A stretch of 64,000 nucleotides of DNA from Achromobacter piechaudii NBRC 102461 (GCF_001571245.1 NZ_BCTK01000015.1:213242-277241), one strand, 5' to 3'; counted from the first letter of the stretch, positions 19,188 through 28,976 are shown. The notes: a model not told the origin generated them from the sequence alone. Program-made: numbers and translations.

Positions 19188-20624
19188 TCAGATGATGCGC
19201 GAATAACTGGCGCCCGAACTCGCGCTGCCCAGATAGCCGTCAAACGCCATGGCGACGGCGCGCACGAAGTACCAGCCCAGTCCCGTCACCTGGACCTGGC
19301 CGGCGCGCAGGTTGACCAGCCCCAGCTCGGCCAGGTTGGCCATTTGCAACAGCTCTCGGCTGAAATAGTCGCCAAAGCGCAGCCCATGGCGTGCTTCCAC
19401 GGCAGCGAAGTCCACCCGGCCCTGGCACATGATGTCCATGATGACTTCCCGGCGCACCAGGTCATCGGAAGACAAGCAGAGGCCACGCTCCACCGCGAAA
19501 TGGCCGGACTCGATCGCCGCGTAATACGTATCCAGCACCTTGGCGTTCTGGCTGTACGTATTGCCGATGCGGCCGATGGCCGACACGCCCAGCGCGACCA
19601 GATCACGGTCGGGCTGCGTGCTGTAGCCCTGGAAATTCCGGTGCAGCTCGCCGCGCTGCTTGGCAATCGCCAGCGCATCGGTGTTCAGCGCGAAATGGTC
19701 CATGCCGATATACGTGTAGCCCTGCTGCAGGAACCCGTCGATGGCAGCGCTGAGCAAGCCCACCCGCGTCTCGCGGTTGGGCAGATCCGCTTCGTGGATG
19801 CGACGTTGAGGCTTGAAGCGTTCCGGCAGATGCGCGTAGGCGTACAGCGCAATGCGGTCGGGCCGCAGCGCCACCACCTGCTTGATCGTGCGCGCGAAAG
19901 ATTCCGTGGTCTGCAAGGGCAAGCCGTAGATCAGGTCCATATTGACCGACTCATAGCCCAGCGAGCGCGCGCTTTGCATCAGCGCGCGCACGTCCTCGAA
20001 AGACTGCACGCGGTGGACCGCCTTTTGCACCCGTTCGTCAAAGTCCTGAACGCCGAAACTCAGACGGTTAAAGCCCAGTCGGCGAAGATGCGCCAGACGC
20101 TCTGGCGTGGCCGTGCGCGGGTCCACCTCGATGGAAATTTCGGCGTCAGCCGAAAAACGGAACCCTGCCCGCAGGTCCTGCATCAATCGCGCCAGTTCCG
20201 CGTCAGACAGAAAGGTCGGCGTACCGCCGCCAAAATGCAACTGCGAGACGGGCACGCCCGCCCCCAGTTCCTCGACATGCATTGTGATTTCGCGGGTCAG
20301 CGCATCCAGATAGCGCGCCGCGCGATCATGATGGCGCGTGACCACCTTGTTGCAGGCGCAGTAATAGCAGACCGAGTCGCAGAATGGGATGTGCACGTAC
20401 AAGGAGAGCGGCTCGACCGGGCTGACGGCGCGCCGCTTGCGCAGCGCCACCCGGTAGTCCTCTTCGCCGAAACCGCTGTGATATCGATCGGCCGTGGGAT
20501 AGGACGTGTAGCGGGGTCCGTTCTTGTCCAGCCTTGCCAGCAATTGGGGCGGAAAAAATGGCTCGGCGGCGACCGCGGGCGCGGGCGCGGGCGAGAAATG
20601 GACGGGGCTCAGGGTGGCTTGCAT
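19188..20624 (-). CDS. hemN: Oxygen-independent coproporphyrinogen III oxidase
   Basis: HemN makes protoporphyrinogen IX anaerobically with radical SAM chemistry. The cluster ligands are in PFCDSVCYYCACN (Cys-x3-Cys-x2-Cys), preceded by LYVHI. LHFGGGTPTFL and the RLSFGVQDF segment are typical, and the C-terminal HemN domain is present. The length of 478 residues from ATG 20624 is close to the family standard. Upstream in-frame codons up to 20735 have no family resemblance. A half-conserved FNR-type box lies 36 bp upstream of the start, fitting oxygen control. Confidence 0.95.
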   Translation of the reverse strand: MQATLSPVHFSPAPAPAVAAEPFFPPQLLARLDKNGPRYTSYPTADRYHSGFGEEDYRVALRKRRAVSPVEPLSLYVHIPFCDSVCYYCACNKVVTRHHDRAARYLDALTREITMHVEELGAGVPVSQLHFGGGTPTFLSDAELARLMQDLRAGFRFSADAEISIEVDPRTATPERLAHLRRLGFNRLSFGVQDFDERVQKAVHRVQSFEDVRALMQSARSLGYESVNMDLIYGLPLQTTESFARTIKQVVALRPDRIALYAYAHLPERFKPQRRIHEADLPNRETRVGLLSAAIDGFLQQGYTYIGMDHFALNTDALAIAKQRGELHRNFQGYSTQPDRDLVALGVSAIGRIGNTYSQNAKVLDTYYAAIESGHFAVERGLCLSSDDLVRREVIMDIMCQGRVDFAAVEARHGLRFGDYFSRELLQMANLAELGLVNLRAGQVQVTGLGWYFVRAVAMAFDGYLGSASSGASYSRII

Positions 20625-20659
20625 ACCCAGGATTATTCGCTCTTGCGGGTCACCACAGC

Positions 20660-20673
20660 TTGATCTTGCGCAA
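20660..20673. promoter_or_regulatory. Possible FNR/Anr box upstream of hemN
   Basis: TTGATCTTGCGCAA matches the FNR consensus (TTGAT, four bases, ATCAA) fully in one half and at three of five positions in the other. Its position before hemN is suggestive, but the second half-site is weak. Confidence 0.35.
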
Positions 20674-20749
20674 ACCCCGCTCCGGCACAAGCGCCCGCAC
20701 AACCCCGCCCGTAAAATGCGCCTTTCACGTTGCACAACAAGGACGCCTC

Positions 20750-20995
20750 ATGGGCACTGAACTGGACGGCCGCCTGCTGGCCATGCGCCAGGCGGTGGCA
20801 ATTGCCATCGCCCTCTCTACCCGCAGCAGCCCGCAAGCCACCGACATGGCGCTGGAACTGCTCAATGACCTGAAGGCGGGCATGGATAGCGCGCCCTCGG
20901 ACAGCCCGTTCGAAAAGCCGGAATGGGTCGAAGGCGCCCAGGACGAACTCGACGGCATCGCGCGCCTGGTGCGCGCCTTTACCAAAGAAGCCTGA
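20750..20995 (+). CDS. Hypothetical protein, 81 aa
   Basis: ATG 20750 is preceded by AAGGA. The small acidic protein is mostly helical: residues 8-50 have a regular hydrophobic pattern, followed by a DSPFEKPEWVEGAQDELDGI segment and a short C-terminal helix. No cysteines, signal or membrane segment are present, so it is probably cytoplasmic. It is divergent from hemN and stands alone. I do not recognise the family. Confidence 0.65.
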   Translation: MGTELDGRLLAMRQAVAIAIALSTRSSPQATDMALELLNDLKAGMDSAPSDSPFEKPEWVEGAQDELDGIARLVRAFTKEA

Positions 20996-21076
20996 GCCAG
21001 CGGGCCGGCCCCTCGCGCCGGCCCTGCCCCGCCGCGCGCGGGGGGCCTTTGTCCTCGCGAATTCCCATTGCCTAAC

Positions 21077-21092
21077 TGGCCTGACCACCAGA
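21077..21092. promoter_or_regulatory. Distal operator copy for the FadR-type regulator
   Basis: TGGCCTGACCACCAGA shares the 14-bp core GGCCTGACCACCAG with a second site about 100 bp downstream. One half of the palindrome is degenerate. Two copies flank the probable promoter of the regulator gene. Confidence 0.6.
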
Positions 21093-21173
21093 TAGGAAGC
21101 CGTGAATTCCCTCTGATCGTTTTCCCTGAAAAGGCGAATTTCCCCTTCTATTTCAATAACGACGTGCCTATAT

Positions 21174-21190
21174 TGGTGGCCTGACCACCA
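21174..21190. promoter_or_regulatory. Proximal palindromic operator of the FadR-type regulator
   Basis: TGGTGG-CCTGA-CCACCA is a perfect inverted repeat 23 bp before the regulator start. It fits the TGGT/ACCA type of site bound by FadR-subfamily GntR proteins. Together with the copy at 21077 it suggests autoregulation and control of the downstream operon. Confidence 0.7.
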
Positions 21191-21213
21191 GGCCAAGTTT
21201 CCGCCACGTCGTG

Positions 21214-21957
21214 ATGAGCACCTTCCAGGCTGTCGCCGCCACCCGCCTGTATCGCATGATTGCCGACCAGATTGCCGGTCGCATCCGCGCGGGCGATTTT
21301 GCTCGCGGCGCGCGCCTGCCCTCCGAACGCGAACTGGCCGAACAACTGCAAGTCAGCCGGGCTTCCATCCGCGAAGCATTGATCGCCCTGGAAATCGAAG
21401 GCTATGTGGAAGTGCGGGTGGGAACCGGTGTGTTCGTCACCATCTCGCCAGACGGGGCCGCTTTTCCCGCGGTGCCCCCGCACGGCGCCCCCGCCTTGGC
21501 CCAACAGGACGACATCGGGCCGTTCGACCTGCTTGAAGCCCGCATGCTGATCGAGCCCGAATGCGCCGCGCTGGCCGCGCATCAGGGCACGCCCGCACAG
21601 ATCGCCGCCATCCGCGACGCGCACGCCGCCATGTCGCTGACCGACTCACCTGGCCTGCACGACCGCGCGTTTCATAGCGCCATCGGCGCGGCGTGCGGCA
21701 ACGCGGCGCTGGCCTCGGCCCTGGCGCACCTGTGGAATCTAAGCGTGGCCAGTTCGCTCTACAGCCGCATGCAGGACTACTTCGTCACCACGCAGGCGTG
21801 GGCCGCCGCCCATGCCGAGCACCAGCGCATTCTGAACGCCATCACCGCGCGCGATCCCATCCGTGCGCGCCATGCCATGCACACGCATCTGCTGGGCATC
21901 CTGGCGCGGCTGCGCGAAGACTTCGACTCACTCACCGACCATCGAGGCAATCCATGA
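21214..21957 (+). CDS. GntR-family (FadR/FCD) transcriptional regulator
   Basis: The 247-residue product has an N-terminal winged helix (residues about 10-75) with IAGRIRAGDFARGARLPSER and the recognition region LQVSRASIREALIALEIEG. An all-helical FCD ligand-binding domain follows (about 100-235), with the metal-binding pattern Asp/His...His...His visible in FDLLEARMLIEPE, HDRAFHSAIG and AEHQRILNAI. ATG 21214 is preferred to the adjoining GTG 21211. It overlaps the next gene by four bases (ATGA) and heads the operon it probably controls. Confidence 0.92.
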   Translation: MSTFQAVAATRLYRMIADQIAGRIRAGDFARGARLPSERELAEQLQVSRASIREALIALEIEGYVEVRVGTGVFVTISPDGAAFPAVPPHGAPALAQQDDIGPFDLLEARMLIEPECAALAAHQGTPAQIAAIRDAHAAMSLTDSPGLHDRAFHSAIGAACGNAALASALAHLWNLSVASSLYSRMQDYFVTTQAWAAAHAEHQRILNAITARDPIRARHAMHTHLLGILARLREDFDSLTDHRGNP

Positions 21958-23198
21958 CCACGTCTTCCCTGTCCATCAATGGCCAACGTCTTTGGCAGTC
22001 GCTGATGGATCTGGCGCGTATCGGCAGCACGCCCAAGGGCGGCAACTGCCGCCTGGCGCTGACCGAACTGGACGGCCAGGGCCGCGACCTCGTCACCGGC
22101 TGGATGCGCGAGGCGGGCATGACCGTGCGGGTGGACCAGGTGGGCAACATCTTCGCGCGCCGCGCGGGCCGCAACAACGATCTGCCCCCGGTCATGACCG
22201 GCAGCCATATCGACACCCAGCCCACCGGCGGCAAGTTCGACGGCTGCTACGGCGTGCTGGCCGGCCTGGAAGTGATGCGCACGCTGAATGACGCCGGCAT
22301 CCAGACGGAAGCGCCGCTGGAAGTGGCGATCTGGACCAACGAAGAAGGCTCGCGCTTCGTTCCCGTGATGATGGGATCCGGCGTGTTCGCGGGCAAGTTC
22401 ACGCTTGAGACGGCGCTGTCGGCGCGCGACGCGCAAGGCATTTGCGTGCGAGACGAATTGGCGGCCATCGGCTATGCGGGCACGGACCCCGTGGGCGGAC
22501 GCCCCGTCGACGCCTACTTCGAAGCGCACATCGAGCAAGGCCCGATTCTTGAACACGAGGAAAAAACCATCGGCGTCGTCACGGGATCGCTCGGCCTGCG
22601 CTGGTACGACATCACCGTGACCGGCATGGAAATGCACGCCGGCCCGACCCCGATGCCAATCCGTCGCGACGCGCTCTTTGCCGCCAGCTTCCTGGTGCAG
22701 ACCGTGATCAACATCGCCAACGCGCATCAGCCGCACGGACGCGGCACCGTCGGCGAGATCCACGCGCATCCCGGATCGCGCAACGTGATTCCCGGCCAGG
22801 TGCGCTTTACCGCCGACCTGCGCCACGAAGACGAAGCCACGTTGACGCGCATGGACCAGCAATGGCGCCGCGCCTGCGATGACATCGCGGTCGCTCATGG
22901 CGTGCAGGTGGAATTGAAGGACGTGCAGTATTTCCGCCCTACGCCCTTCGACCCGGATCTGGTGGACAAGGTGCGGCGTGGCGCGGCCAGCCGAGGCCTG
23001 CCCGCGATGAACATCGTCACGGGCGCTGGCCACGATGCCGTCTACATGGCCGCGGTGGCGCCCACCGCCATGATCTTCGTGCCGTGCAAGGATGGCATCA
23101 GCCACAACGAAATTGAAGACGCGCAGCCCGAGCATCTGGAAGCCGGCTGCAACGTTTTGCTTGATGCCATGGTGGCGCGGGCCAACGCCGCCGCATAG
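21954..23198 (+). CDS. M20-family Zn-dependent amidohydrolase (carbamoylase/allantoate type)
   Basis: The 414-residue enzyme belongs to the hydantoinase/carbamoylase subfamily of M20 peptidases. Metal ligands are visible in GSHIDTQPTGGKFDG (His, Asp), TNEEGSRF (catalytic Glu and metal Glu), and DGISHNE near the C-terminus. The dimerisation-domain motif MHAGPTPMPIRRDAL and the substrate-binding GSRNVIPGQV are also present. Such enzymes remove carbamoyl or similar groups from N-carbamoyl amino acids, allantoate or ureidoglycine-type compounds. The exact substrate cannot be read from sequence. Start and stop overlaps make it part of the operon with the ABC importer. Confidence 0.9.
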   Translation: MTTSSLSINGQRLWQSLMDLARIGSTPKGGNCRLALTELDGQGRDLVTGWMREAGMTVRVDQVGNIFARRAGRNNDLPPVMTGSHIDTQPTGGKFDGCYGVLAGLEVMRTLNDAGIQTEAPLEVAIWTNEEGSRFVPVMMGSGVFAGKFTLETALSARDAQGICVRDELAAIGYAGTDPVGGRPVDAYFEAHIEQGPILEHEEKTIGVVTGSLGLRWYDITVTGMEMHAGPTPMPIRRDALFAASFLVQTVINIANAHQPHGRGTVGEIHAHPGSRNVIPGQVRFTADLRHEDEATLTRMDQQWRRACDDIAVAHGVQVELKDVQYFRPTPFDPDLVDKVRRGAASRGLPAMNIVTGAGHDAVYMAAVAPTAMIFVPCKDGISHNEIEDAQPEHLEAGCNVLLDAMVARANAAA

Positions 23199-23459
23199 CG
23201 GGAACCGTTACCAAACAGCCCCTCACGCGGCCGGAGCGCCCCTGCCAACGCCTGTTTGGCGCGCCCCGCGTGCACCGCCGATTTCGCCGCATTGGTGCGC
23301 GGCCTGCCTTACCCAGCACCTGTACGAAGCATGGCTGTAGCGGTTTTATCTGTAGTACCCCTGATCAACCCAGGTGGCACAAGGTTTGCTTGTCAAAGCA
23401 CGGCATCCGCCGCGCAGCGGCGGTCACCTGTCAGTCCCTTTCCAGCCCGGAGGCTCGCA

Positions 23460-25034
23460 GTGAAATCGAAGAAATGGTTCTCCCTAAGCATCGGCGCATT
23501 GGTCCTTGCGGCCGCGCTACCCGCCTCGCAAGCCTTGGCCCAGACCAAAGGCGGCACGCTGAACATGATCGTGCAGCCCGAACCGCCCGTGATCGTCACG
23601 GCGATCAACCAGCAAGGGCCCACGCAGTTCGTCGCGGGCAAGATCTACGAAAGCCTGTTGACCTATTCCACGGACCTCAAGCCCCAGCCGGGCCTGGCCA
23701 AATCCTGGGAAGCAGCGGCGGATGGACTGACCTACACGTTCCACCTGCAAGACAACGTCAAATGGCATGACGGCAAGCCGTTCACCTCGGAAGACGTCGT
23801 GTTCTCGCTGTCCGAGATGTTGCCCAAGACCCATGCGCGCGCCCGCGTCATCCTGAACAAGTTCGTCGAATCGGTCACCGCCCCCGACGCAAAGACCGTC
23901 GTGGTCAAGCTGAAGACGCCGTTCCCGGCTTTCATGCTGATGTTCGAACCGGGCTTCGCGCCCATGATGCCCAAGCATCTGTATGCAGGCACGGACTTCA
24001 TGACCAACCCGGCCAACCAGAAGCCCGTGGGCACCGGTCCGTTCATGTTCAAGGAGTGGAAGCGTGGCGAATACATCAAGCTGACGCGCAACCCTGACTA
24101 CTGGAAACCGGGCAAGCCGTACCTGGACGAACTGGTCTTCAACGTGATTCCCGACGCGGCCTCGCGCGCGGTCGCCTTCGAACGTGGCAGCGTGGACGTG
24201 CTGCGCGGCGGCGACGTGGACAACGTCGACATCAAGCGCCTGCGCGCGCTGCCCAAGGTGGAATACACCACGGCCGGCTGGGAAATGTTCTCGCCGCAGG
24301 CCTACCTGATCTTCAACATGCGCAAACCGCCCTTCGACAATCTGAAGGTGCGTCAAGCCATCATGGCGGCGATGAACCGCAATATGGTGGTCAACAATAT
24401 CTTCTTTGGCCTGGGCAAGGTGTCGACCAGCCCCTTCGTGACCACCGAAATGTTCTACGACAAGAACATGCCAGCCATGCCGTTCGACATGAAGAAGGCG
24501 CGCGCGCTGATCAAGGAATCGGGCATCAAGCCCGAGGACTACACCATTCGCCAACTGAGCTTTCCGTATGGTTCCACCTGGGACCGCCTGGGCGAATACA
24601 CCAAGCAGGCGCTGGAGCAGCTGGGCTTCAAGGTCAATGTGGAATCCACCGACGCGGGCGGCTGGGCCAGCCGCACGGGCAACTGGGACTTTGATCTGAC
24701 CACCACGTTCACCTACCAGTACGGCGACCCCGCGCTGGGCGTGCAGCGCCTGTACATCTCGTCGAACATCGTCAAGGGTTCGCCGTTTGCCAACGTGCAG
24801 GGCTACAGCAACCCCGAAACCGACAAGCAATGGGAAGCCGCCGCCTCCGAGGTTGACCCGGCCAAGCGCCAGGAAATCTATACCAAGCTCCAGACCACGC
24901 TGGTCAACGACGTGGCCAACGGCTTCCTCGTGGACATGGAATTCCCGACCTTGTATCGCGCCAACGTCAAGAACCTGGTCAAGACCGCAATCGGGCTGAA
25001 CGAATCGTTCGACGACGTCTACATCGAAAAGTAA
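23460..25034 (+). CDS. Peptide-type ABC transporter substrate-binding protein
   Basis: GTG 23460, preceded by GGAGG, starts a 524-residue SBP_bac_5 (DppA/OppA) protein. A Sec signal peptide (residues 1-28) ends at ASQALAQ. The family motif FHLQDNVKWHDGKPFTSEDV and the GTGPFMFKEWKRGEYI segment are clear. It should bind a peptide-like or amide-containing solute in the periplasm and deliver it to the two permeases that follow. The ligand is unknown, and the amidohydrolase neighbours suggest an acylated or ureido amino compound. A 261-bp gap with no gene separates it from the M20 gene. Confidence 0.93.
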   Translation: MKSKKWFSLSIGALVLAAALPASQALAQTKGGTLNMIVQPEPPVIVTAINQQGPTQFVAGKIYESLLTYSTDLKPQPGLAKSWEAAADGLTYTFHLQDNVKWHDGKPFTSEDVVFSLSEMLPKTHARARVILNKFVESVTAPDAKTVVVKLKTPFPAFMLMFEPGFAPMMPKHLYAGTDFMTNPANQKPVGTGPFMFKEWKRGEYIKLTRNPDYWKPGKPYLDELVFNVIPDAASRAVAFERGSVDVLRGGDVDNVDIKRLRALPKVEYTTAGWEMFSPQAYLIFNMRKPPFDNLKVRQAIMAAMNRNMVVNNIFFGLGKVSTSPFVTTEMFYDKNMPAMPFDMKKARALIKESGIKPEDYTIRQLSFPYGSTWDRLGEYTKQALEQLGFKVNVESTDAGGWASRTGNWDFDLTTTFTYQYGDPALGVQRLYISSNIVKGSPFANVQGYSNPETDKQWEAAASEVDPAKRQEIYTKLQTTLVNDVANGFLVDMEFPTLYRANVKNLVKTAIGLNESFDDVYIEK

Positions 25035-25136
25035 GCGCAGCAAGACGCCGCCGCGAAGCCCTTGCGGCGGCGGATCCCGGCCGCGCGCGGGCACGCCCCC
25101 AAGGCCGCCCGCGCCCAGCCCGAGAGGACCCCAAGC

Positions 25137-26144
25137 ATGAAATTCCTTTCCTTTTTCCTGTCTCGCATCGGCAAGGCCCTGGTGGTCGTGCTGGGCGTGG
25201 TGATCATCAATTTCTTCCTGATCCGCCTGGCGCCCGGCGACCCCGCTGCCGTGCTGGCGGGCCAGGCCGGCGCCGGCGATGCGGCCTATGTCGACCAGCT
25301 GCGCGTGGCCTTCGGATTGGACAAGCCAATTCTGACGCAGCTGATGCTGTACCTCAAAGGCGTGGTCCAGCTCGACCTGGGTTTCTCGTACCGCAATCAC
25401 GTCCCCGTGCTGGACCTGATCGTCGAGCGTCTGCCCGCCACCTTCCTGCTGATGTCGTGCGCCTTCCTGTTTTCCATCGTGCTGGGCGTGTTCCTGGGCG
25501 TGGTCGCGGCCAAGGCCCGCTACCGCAACAAGCGCCGCTGGATCGACAGCTCGGTCATGACCGGCGCGCTGCTGCTGTACGCCACGCCGCTGTTCTGGCT
25601 GTCCTTGATGGGCATCCTGCTGTTCTCCGTGGTGCTGGGCTGGCTGCCCGCGTTCGGCATGGAGACGGTAGGCGCCAGCCTGACCGGCTGGGCACGCGCC
25701 GCCGACATTGCCCAGCACCTGATCCTGCCGACCGTCACGCTGGGGTGCTTCTTCATGGCCGTGTACGTGCGCCTGACGCGGGCGTCGATGCTGGAAGTGA
25801 TCGGCATGGACTTCGTGAAGACGGCGCGCGCCAAAGGGGTCAGCCCCAGCCGTGTGATCCGCGTCCACGTGCTGCGCAATGCGCTGCTGCCCGTCATCAC
25901 CTTCGCCGGCATCCAGCTGGGCCAGATGGCAGGCGGCGCAGTGTTGACCGAAACCGTGTTCGCGTGGCCGGGCATCGGACGCCTGATGTTCGACGCCCTG
26001 CTCCAGCGCGACTACCAGTTGCTGCTGGGCATCTTCCTGGTGACGTCCATCATGGTGGTGGTGTTCAACCTGTTGACCGATGTGCTGTACCGCCTGATCG
26101 ACCCGCGCATTGCCGCCGGCGCACAGCAAGGAGCCGCTGCATGA
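25137..26144 (+). CDS. ABC transporter permease, DppB/OppB type
   Basis: The 335-residue inner-membrane protein has six predicted helices. The first starts right at the N-terminus (RIGKALVVVLGVVIINFFLIRL), followed by the OppB signature RLAPGDPA. The EAA loop that docks on the ATPase is at about residues 225-250 (FVKTARAKGVSPSRVIRVHV). ATG 25137 has GAGAGGA upstream. The stop overlaps the start of the next permease (ATGA), so the two are translationally coupled. Confidence 0.93.
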   Translation: MKFLSFFLSRIGKALVVVLGVVIINFFLIRLAPGDPAAVLAGQAGAGDAAYVDQLRVAFGLDKPILTQLMLYLKGVVQLDLGFSYRNHVPVLDLIVERLPATFLLMSCAFLFSIVLGVFLGVVAAKARYRNKRRWIDSSVMTGALLLYATPLFWLSLMGILLFSVVLGWLPAFGMETVGASLTGWARAADIAQHLILPTVTLGCFFMAVYVRLTRASMLEVIGMDFVKTARAKGVSPSRVIRVHVLRNALLPVITFAGIQLGQMAGGAVLTETVFAWPGIGRLMFDALLQRDYQLLLGIFLVTSIMVVVFNLLTDVLYRLIDPRIAAGAQQGAAA

Positions 26145-26980
26145 AGTCGTTTGCCCAACGTTATATGCGCAACTATGGCGCGGTGGCAGGTCTTGCCATC
26201 ATGCTGATCGTTGTGATCGTGGCGCTGGCCGCGCCGCTGCTATATCAAGAATCGCCATGGATGATGGTGGCCGACCCGCTGATTCCGCCCTTCACCAACG
26301 CCGACTATCCCTTCGGCACCGACATGCTGGGGCGCGACATCACGGCCGGCCTCGTGTGGGGCGCGCGGGTCTCGTTGATGGTCGGCCTGCTGTCGACCGC
26401 CGTCGCGTTGCTGTTCGGCATCCTGGTCGGATCGGTGGCCGGCTACTGCGGCGGCCGCGTGGATGACGCGCTGATGCGCTTTACCGAGTTCTTCCAGACC
26501 ATCCCGCAACTGGCCATGGCCGTCGTGCTGGTGGCCATCCTGAGCCCGTCGGTCTATTCCATCATGGGCGCCATCGCGGTGGTGTCCTGGCCACCCGCCG
26601 CGCGGCTGGTGCGCTCGGAATTCATGACGCTCAAGCAGCGCGAATTCGTCCAGGCCGCCATCGTCATCGGCCAGACGCCCGCGCGCATCGTCAGCACGCA
26701 GATTCTGCCCAACGCCATGTCGCCCATCATCGTGTCGGCCTCGTTCATGGTGGCCACCGCCATCCTGACGGAATCGTCCCTGTCCTTCCTGGGCCTGGGC
26801 GACCGCAACCTGATGAGCTGGGGTTTCATGATCGGCGCAGCGCGCACGATGATCCGCGAAGCCTGGTGGATGAGCGTATGGCCCGGCGTGGCCATCCTGC
26901 TGACCGTGCTGGCCATCAACCTGATCGGCGAAGGCTTGAACGACGCCCTGAACCCCCAACTGCGCAAGCGCGGCGAATAG
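26141..26980 (+). CDS. ABC transporter permease, DppC/OppC type
   Basis: This 279-residue partner permease has an N-terminal helix followed by the OppC-type FGTDMLGRDITAGLVWGARV motif. The EAA loop is REFVQAAIVIGQTPARIVST, and a LTESSLSFLGLGD segment is typical of the C-subunit. It should form a heterodimer with the upstream permease. Ten bases separate it from the ATPase gene. Confidence 0.93.
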   Translation: MKSFAQRYMRNYGAVAGLAIMLIVVIVALAAPLLYQESPWMMVADPLIPPFTNADYPFGTDMLGRDITAGLVWGARVSLMVGLLSTAVALLFGILVGSVAGYCGGRVDDALMRFTEFFQTIPQLAMAVVLVAILSPSVYSIMGAIAVVSWPPAARLVRSEFMTLKQREFVQAAIVIGQTPARIVSTQILPNAMSPIIVSASFMVATAILTESSLSFLGLGDRNLMSWGFMIGAARTMIREAWWMSVWPGVAILLTVLAINLIGEGLNDALNPQLRKRGE

Positions 26981-26989
26981 GAGGCCACC

Positions 26990-28621
26990 ATGACCGAAGC
27001 CACGCCTCTGCTGTCCATACAGAACCTGAGTATCGCGCTGCCTCGCGGCGGCGACCGGCCCTTTGCCGTGCAAGACGTGTCCTACGACATACGCGCGGGC
27101 GAAATCCTGTGCATCGTGGGCGAATCCGGGTCGGGAAAATCCATGAGCGCCAACGCCATCATGGGCCTGCTGCCCGACTACCTCACGCCCCAGCAGGGCC
27201 GCATCCTGTTCCGGGGCCAAGACCTGCTGCGGCAGGATGAAGCCACCTTGCAAGCCATGCGCGGCAAGGACATGGCGATGATTTTCCAGGAGCCCTTGTC
27301 GGCCCTGAACCCGCTGATGACCGTGGGTGAACAGATCAGCGAAGTCATGCGTGTGCACGACGCCTACCCCGGCGCCGAGCGGATGAGACGCACGCTGGAA
27401 CTGCTGGACTTCGTGGGGCTGCCGGACCCGGCAACGCTCTATCACGTCTACCCGTTTCGGCTGTCAGGCGGCCAACGCCAACGCGTGATGATCGCCATGG
27501 CGCTGGCGCTTGAGCCCGCCCTGCTGATCGCGGACGAGCCCACCACGGCGCTGGACGTCACCACGCAGGCGCAGATATTGGCCCTGATCGCCCGCATCCA
27601 GAAAGAAAAAGGAATGGGCGTGATGTTCGTCACGCATGATTTCGGCGTGGTGGCGGAAATTGCCCATCGCGTCGCCGTCATGGAAAAAGGCGTGCTGGTC
27701 GAACAAGGCCCCGCCGACGAGGTGCTGAACCGCCCGCGCCATCCGTACACCCAGCGCCTGATCGCGGCAGTGCCGCATCGGCGCGGCGAAGAACGCGCGG
27801 CCAGCGCCGACGATGCGCCCGTGCTGGAAGTGAAAGACCTGAAGAAAACCTATGTGATCGGCCACGGCTGGCTGGGCGGCAAACGCGAAGTGCATGCGGT
27901 GGACGGCGTCAGCTTTGCCGTCAGGCGCGGCGAAACGCTGGGCATCGTAGGGGAATCGGGATCGGGCAAATCGACGATCGGCAAATGCCTGCTGAAGCTG
28001 GTGGGCATCAACGGCGGCCAACTGATCTTCAACGGCCAGGACATCGCCGCCATGTCGGAAGCGCGCTTTCGCCCGCTGCGCCACGATATCCAGATGATCT
28101 TCCAGGACCCCTTCGCCTCGCTCAACCCGCGCCACACCGTGGGCCGCATCATCAGCGACGGCCCCGTGGCCAACGGCGTGCCGCGCGCCCAGGCCGAAGC
28201 CCGCGTGCGCGAACTGCTGTCGCTCGTCGGGCTGGACCCGTCCGCCTTCGACCGCTATCCCAATCAGTTCTCGGGAGGCCAACGCCAACGTATCGGCATC
28301 GCGCGGGCGCTGGCGCTGGAACCCAAGGTACTGGTCGCCGATGAATCCGTTTCGGCGCTGGACGTATCGGTGCAGGCCCAGGTGCTGCAACTGCTGCACG
28401 ACCTGCAACAACGCCTGCGGATTGCGCTGGTCTTCATCACCCACGACCTGCGCGTCGCCGCGCAGATCTGCAATTCGGTGCTGGTGATGCACCGTGGCAA
28501 GGTGGTCGAATATGGCTCGCCTTCCCAGATCTTCGACAGGCCGCAACACGCCTACACGCGGCAATTGATCGCCGCCGTGCCCGGCCAGCATTGGGACCCC
28601 ACTCAGGCCACAATGGCCTGA
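26990..28621 (+). CDS. Fused DppD-DppF-type ABC ATPase
   Basis: This 543-residue protein contains two complete nucleotide-binding domains. The first has Walker A GESGSGKS (about 45-52), signature LSGGQRQRV and Walker [13 protein letters not shown]. The second (from about residue 280) has Walker [10 protein letters not shown], signature [15 protein letters not shown] and [12 protein letters not shown]. In the second domain Walker B ends in Glu-Ser, a common variant in the oligopeptide family. Each half ends with the oligopeptide C-terminal extension ([13 protein letters not shown] and [13 protein letters not shown]). It energises the two permeases. Confidence 0.94.
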   Translation: MTEATPLLSIQNLSIALPRGGDRPFAVQDVSYDIRAGEILCIVGESGSGKSMSANAIMGLLPDYLTPQQGRILFRGQDLLRQDEATLQAMRGKDMAMIFQEPLSALNPLMTVGEQISEVMRVHDAYPGAERMRRTLELLDFVGLPDPATLYHVYPFRLSGGQRQRVMIAMALALEPALLIADEPTTALDVTTQAQILALIARIQKEKGMGVMFVTHDFGVVAEIAHRVAVMEKGVLVEQGPADEVLNRPRHPYTQRLIAAVPHRRGEERAASADDAPVLEVKDLKKTYVIGHGWLGGKREVHAVDGVSFAVRRGETLGIVGESGSGKSTIGKCLLKLVGINGGQLIFNGQDIAAMSEARFRPLRHDIQMIFQDPFASLNPRHTVGRIISDGPVANGVPRAQAEARVRELLSLVGLDPSAFDRYPNQFSGGQRQRIGIARALALEPKVLVADESVSALDVSVQAQVLQLLHDLQQRLRIALVFITHDLRVAAQICNSVLVMHRGKVVEYGSPSQIFDRPQHAYTRQLIAAVPGQHWDPTQATMA

Positions 28622-28642
28622 TCCCACGCCCTCATCCACACC

Positions 28643-28957
28643 ATGACTCGTTCAGGAGACTTCCCCGTGCAACGCCCCGCCGCCATCCCCACCGTGCAAA
28701 TCGACAACGACCGCGTCACCGTCACCGAATGGCGCTTTCCGCCTGGCGGTGAAACGGGCTGGCATCGCCATGGCATGAACTACGTGGTCGTGCCGCAAAC
28801 CACCGGCCCCTTGCTGCTGGATACGCCCGACGGCCAGATCACGAGCCAGCTTACGACCGGCATCGCCTACTATCGACCCGTTGGCGTTGAACACAACGTC
28901 ATCAACCCCAGCGACACCGAATTCGTTTTTGTCGAAATCGAAATCAAGCAGGCTTGA
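28643..28957 (+). CDS. Small cupin-domain protein
   Basis: The 104-residue protein is a single cupin barrel. Motif 1 is visible as PPGGETGWHRHGMNYVVV, where two His and perhaps a Gln/Glu equivalent would bind metal. Motif 2 (YYRPVGVEHNVINPS) supplies the third His. A GTG at 28667 with GGAG upstream is a possible alternative start. Small cupins in catabolic operons often act as isomerases or ligand-binding accessory proteins. Here it lies 21 bp after the ATPase and 19 bp before the deacetylase-like gene. Confidence 0.82.
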   Translation: MTRSGDFPVQRPAAIPTVQIDNDRVTVTEWRFPPGGETGWHRHGMNYVVVPQTTGPLLLDTPDGQITSQLTTGIAYYRPVGVEHNVINPSDTEFVFVEIEIKQA

Positions 28958-28976
28958 CGCGTCAGCGAGGACCATC

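Noticed and set aside
23517..26129. An 870-codon minus-strand frame
   Set aside because: Antisense to the substrate-binding protein and permease genes; His/Gln/Arg-rich composition is typical of shadow frames here.
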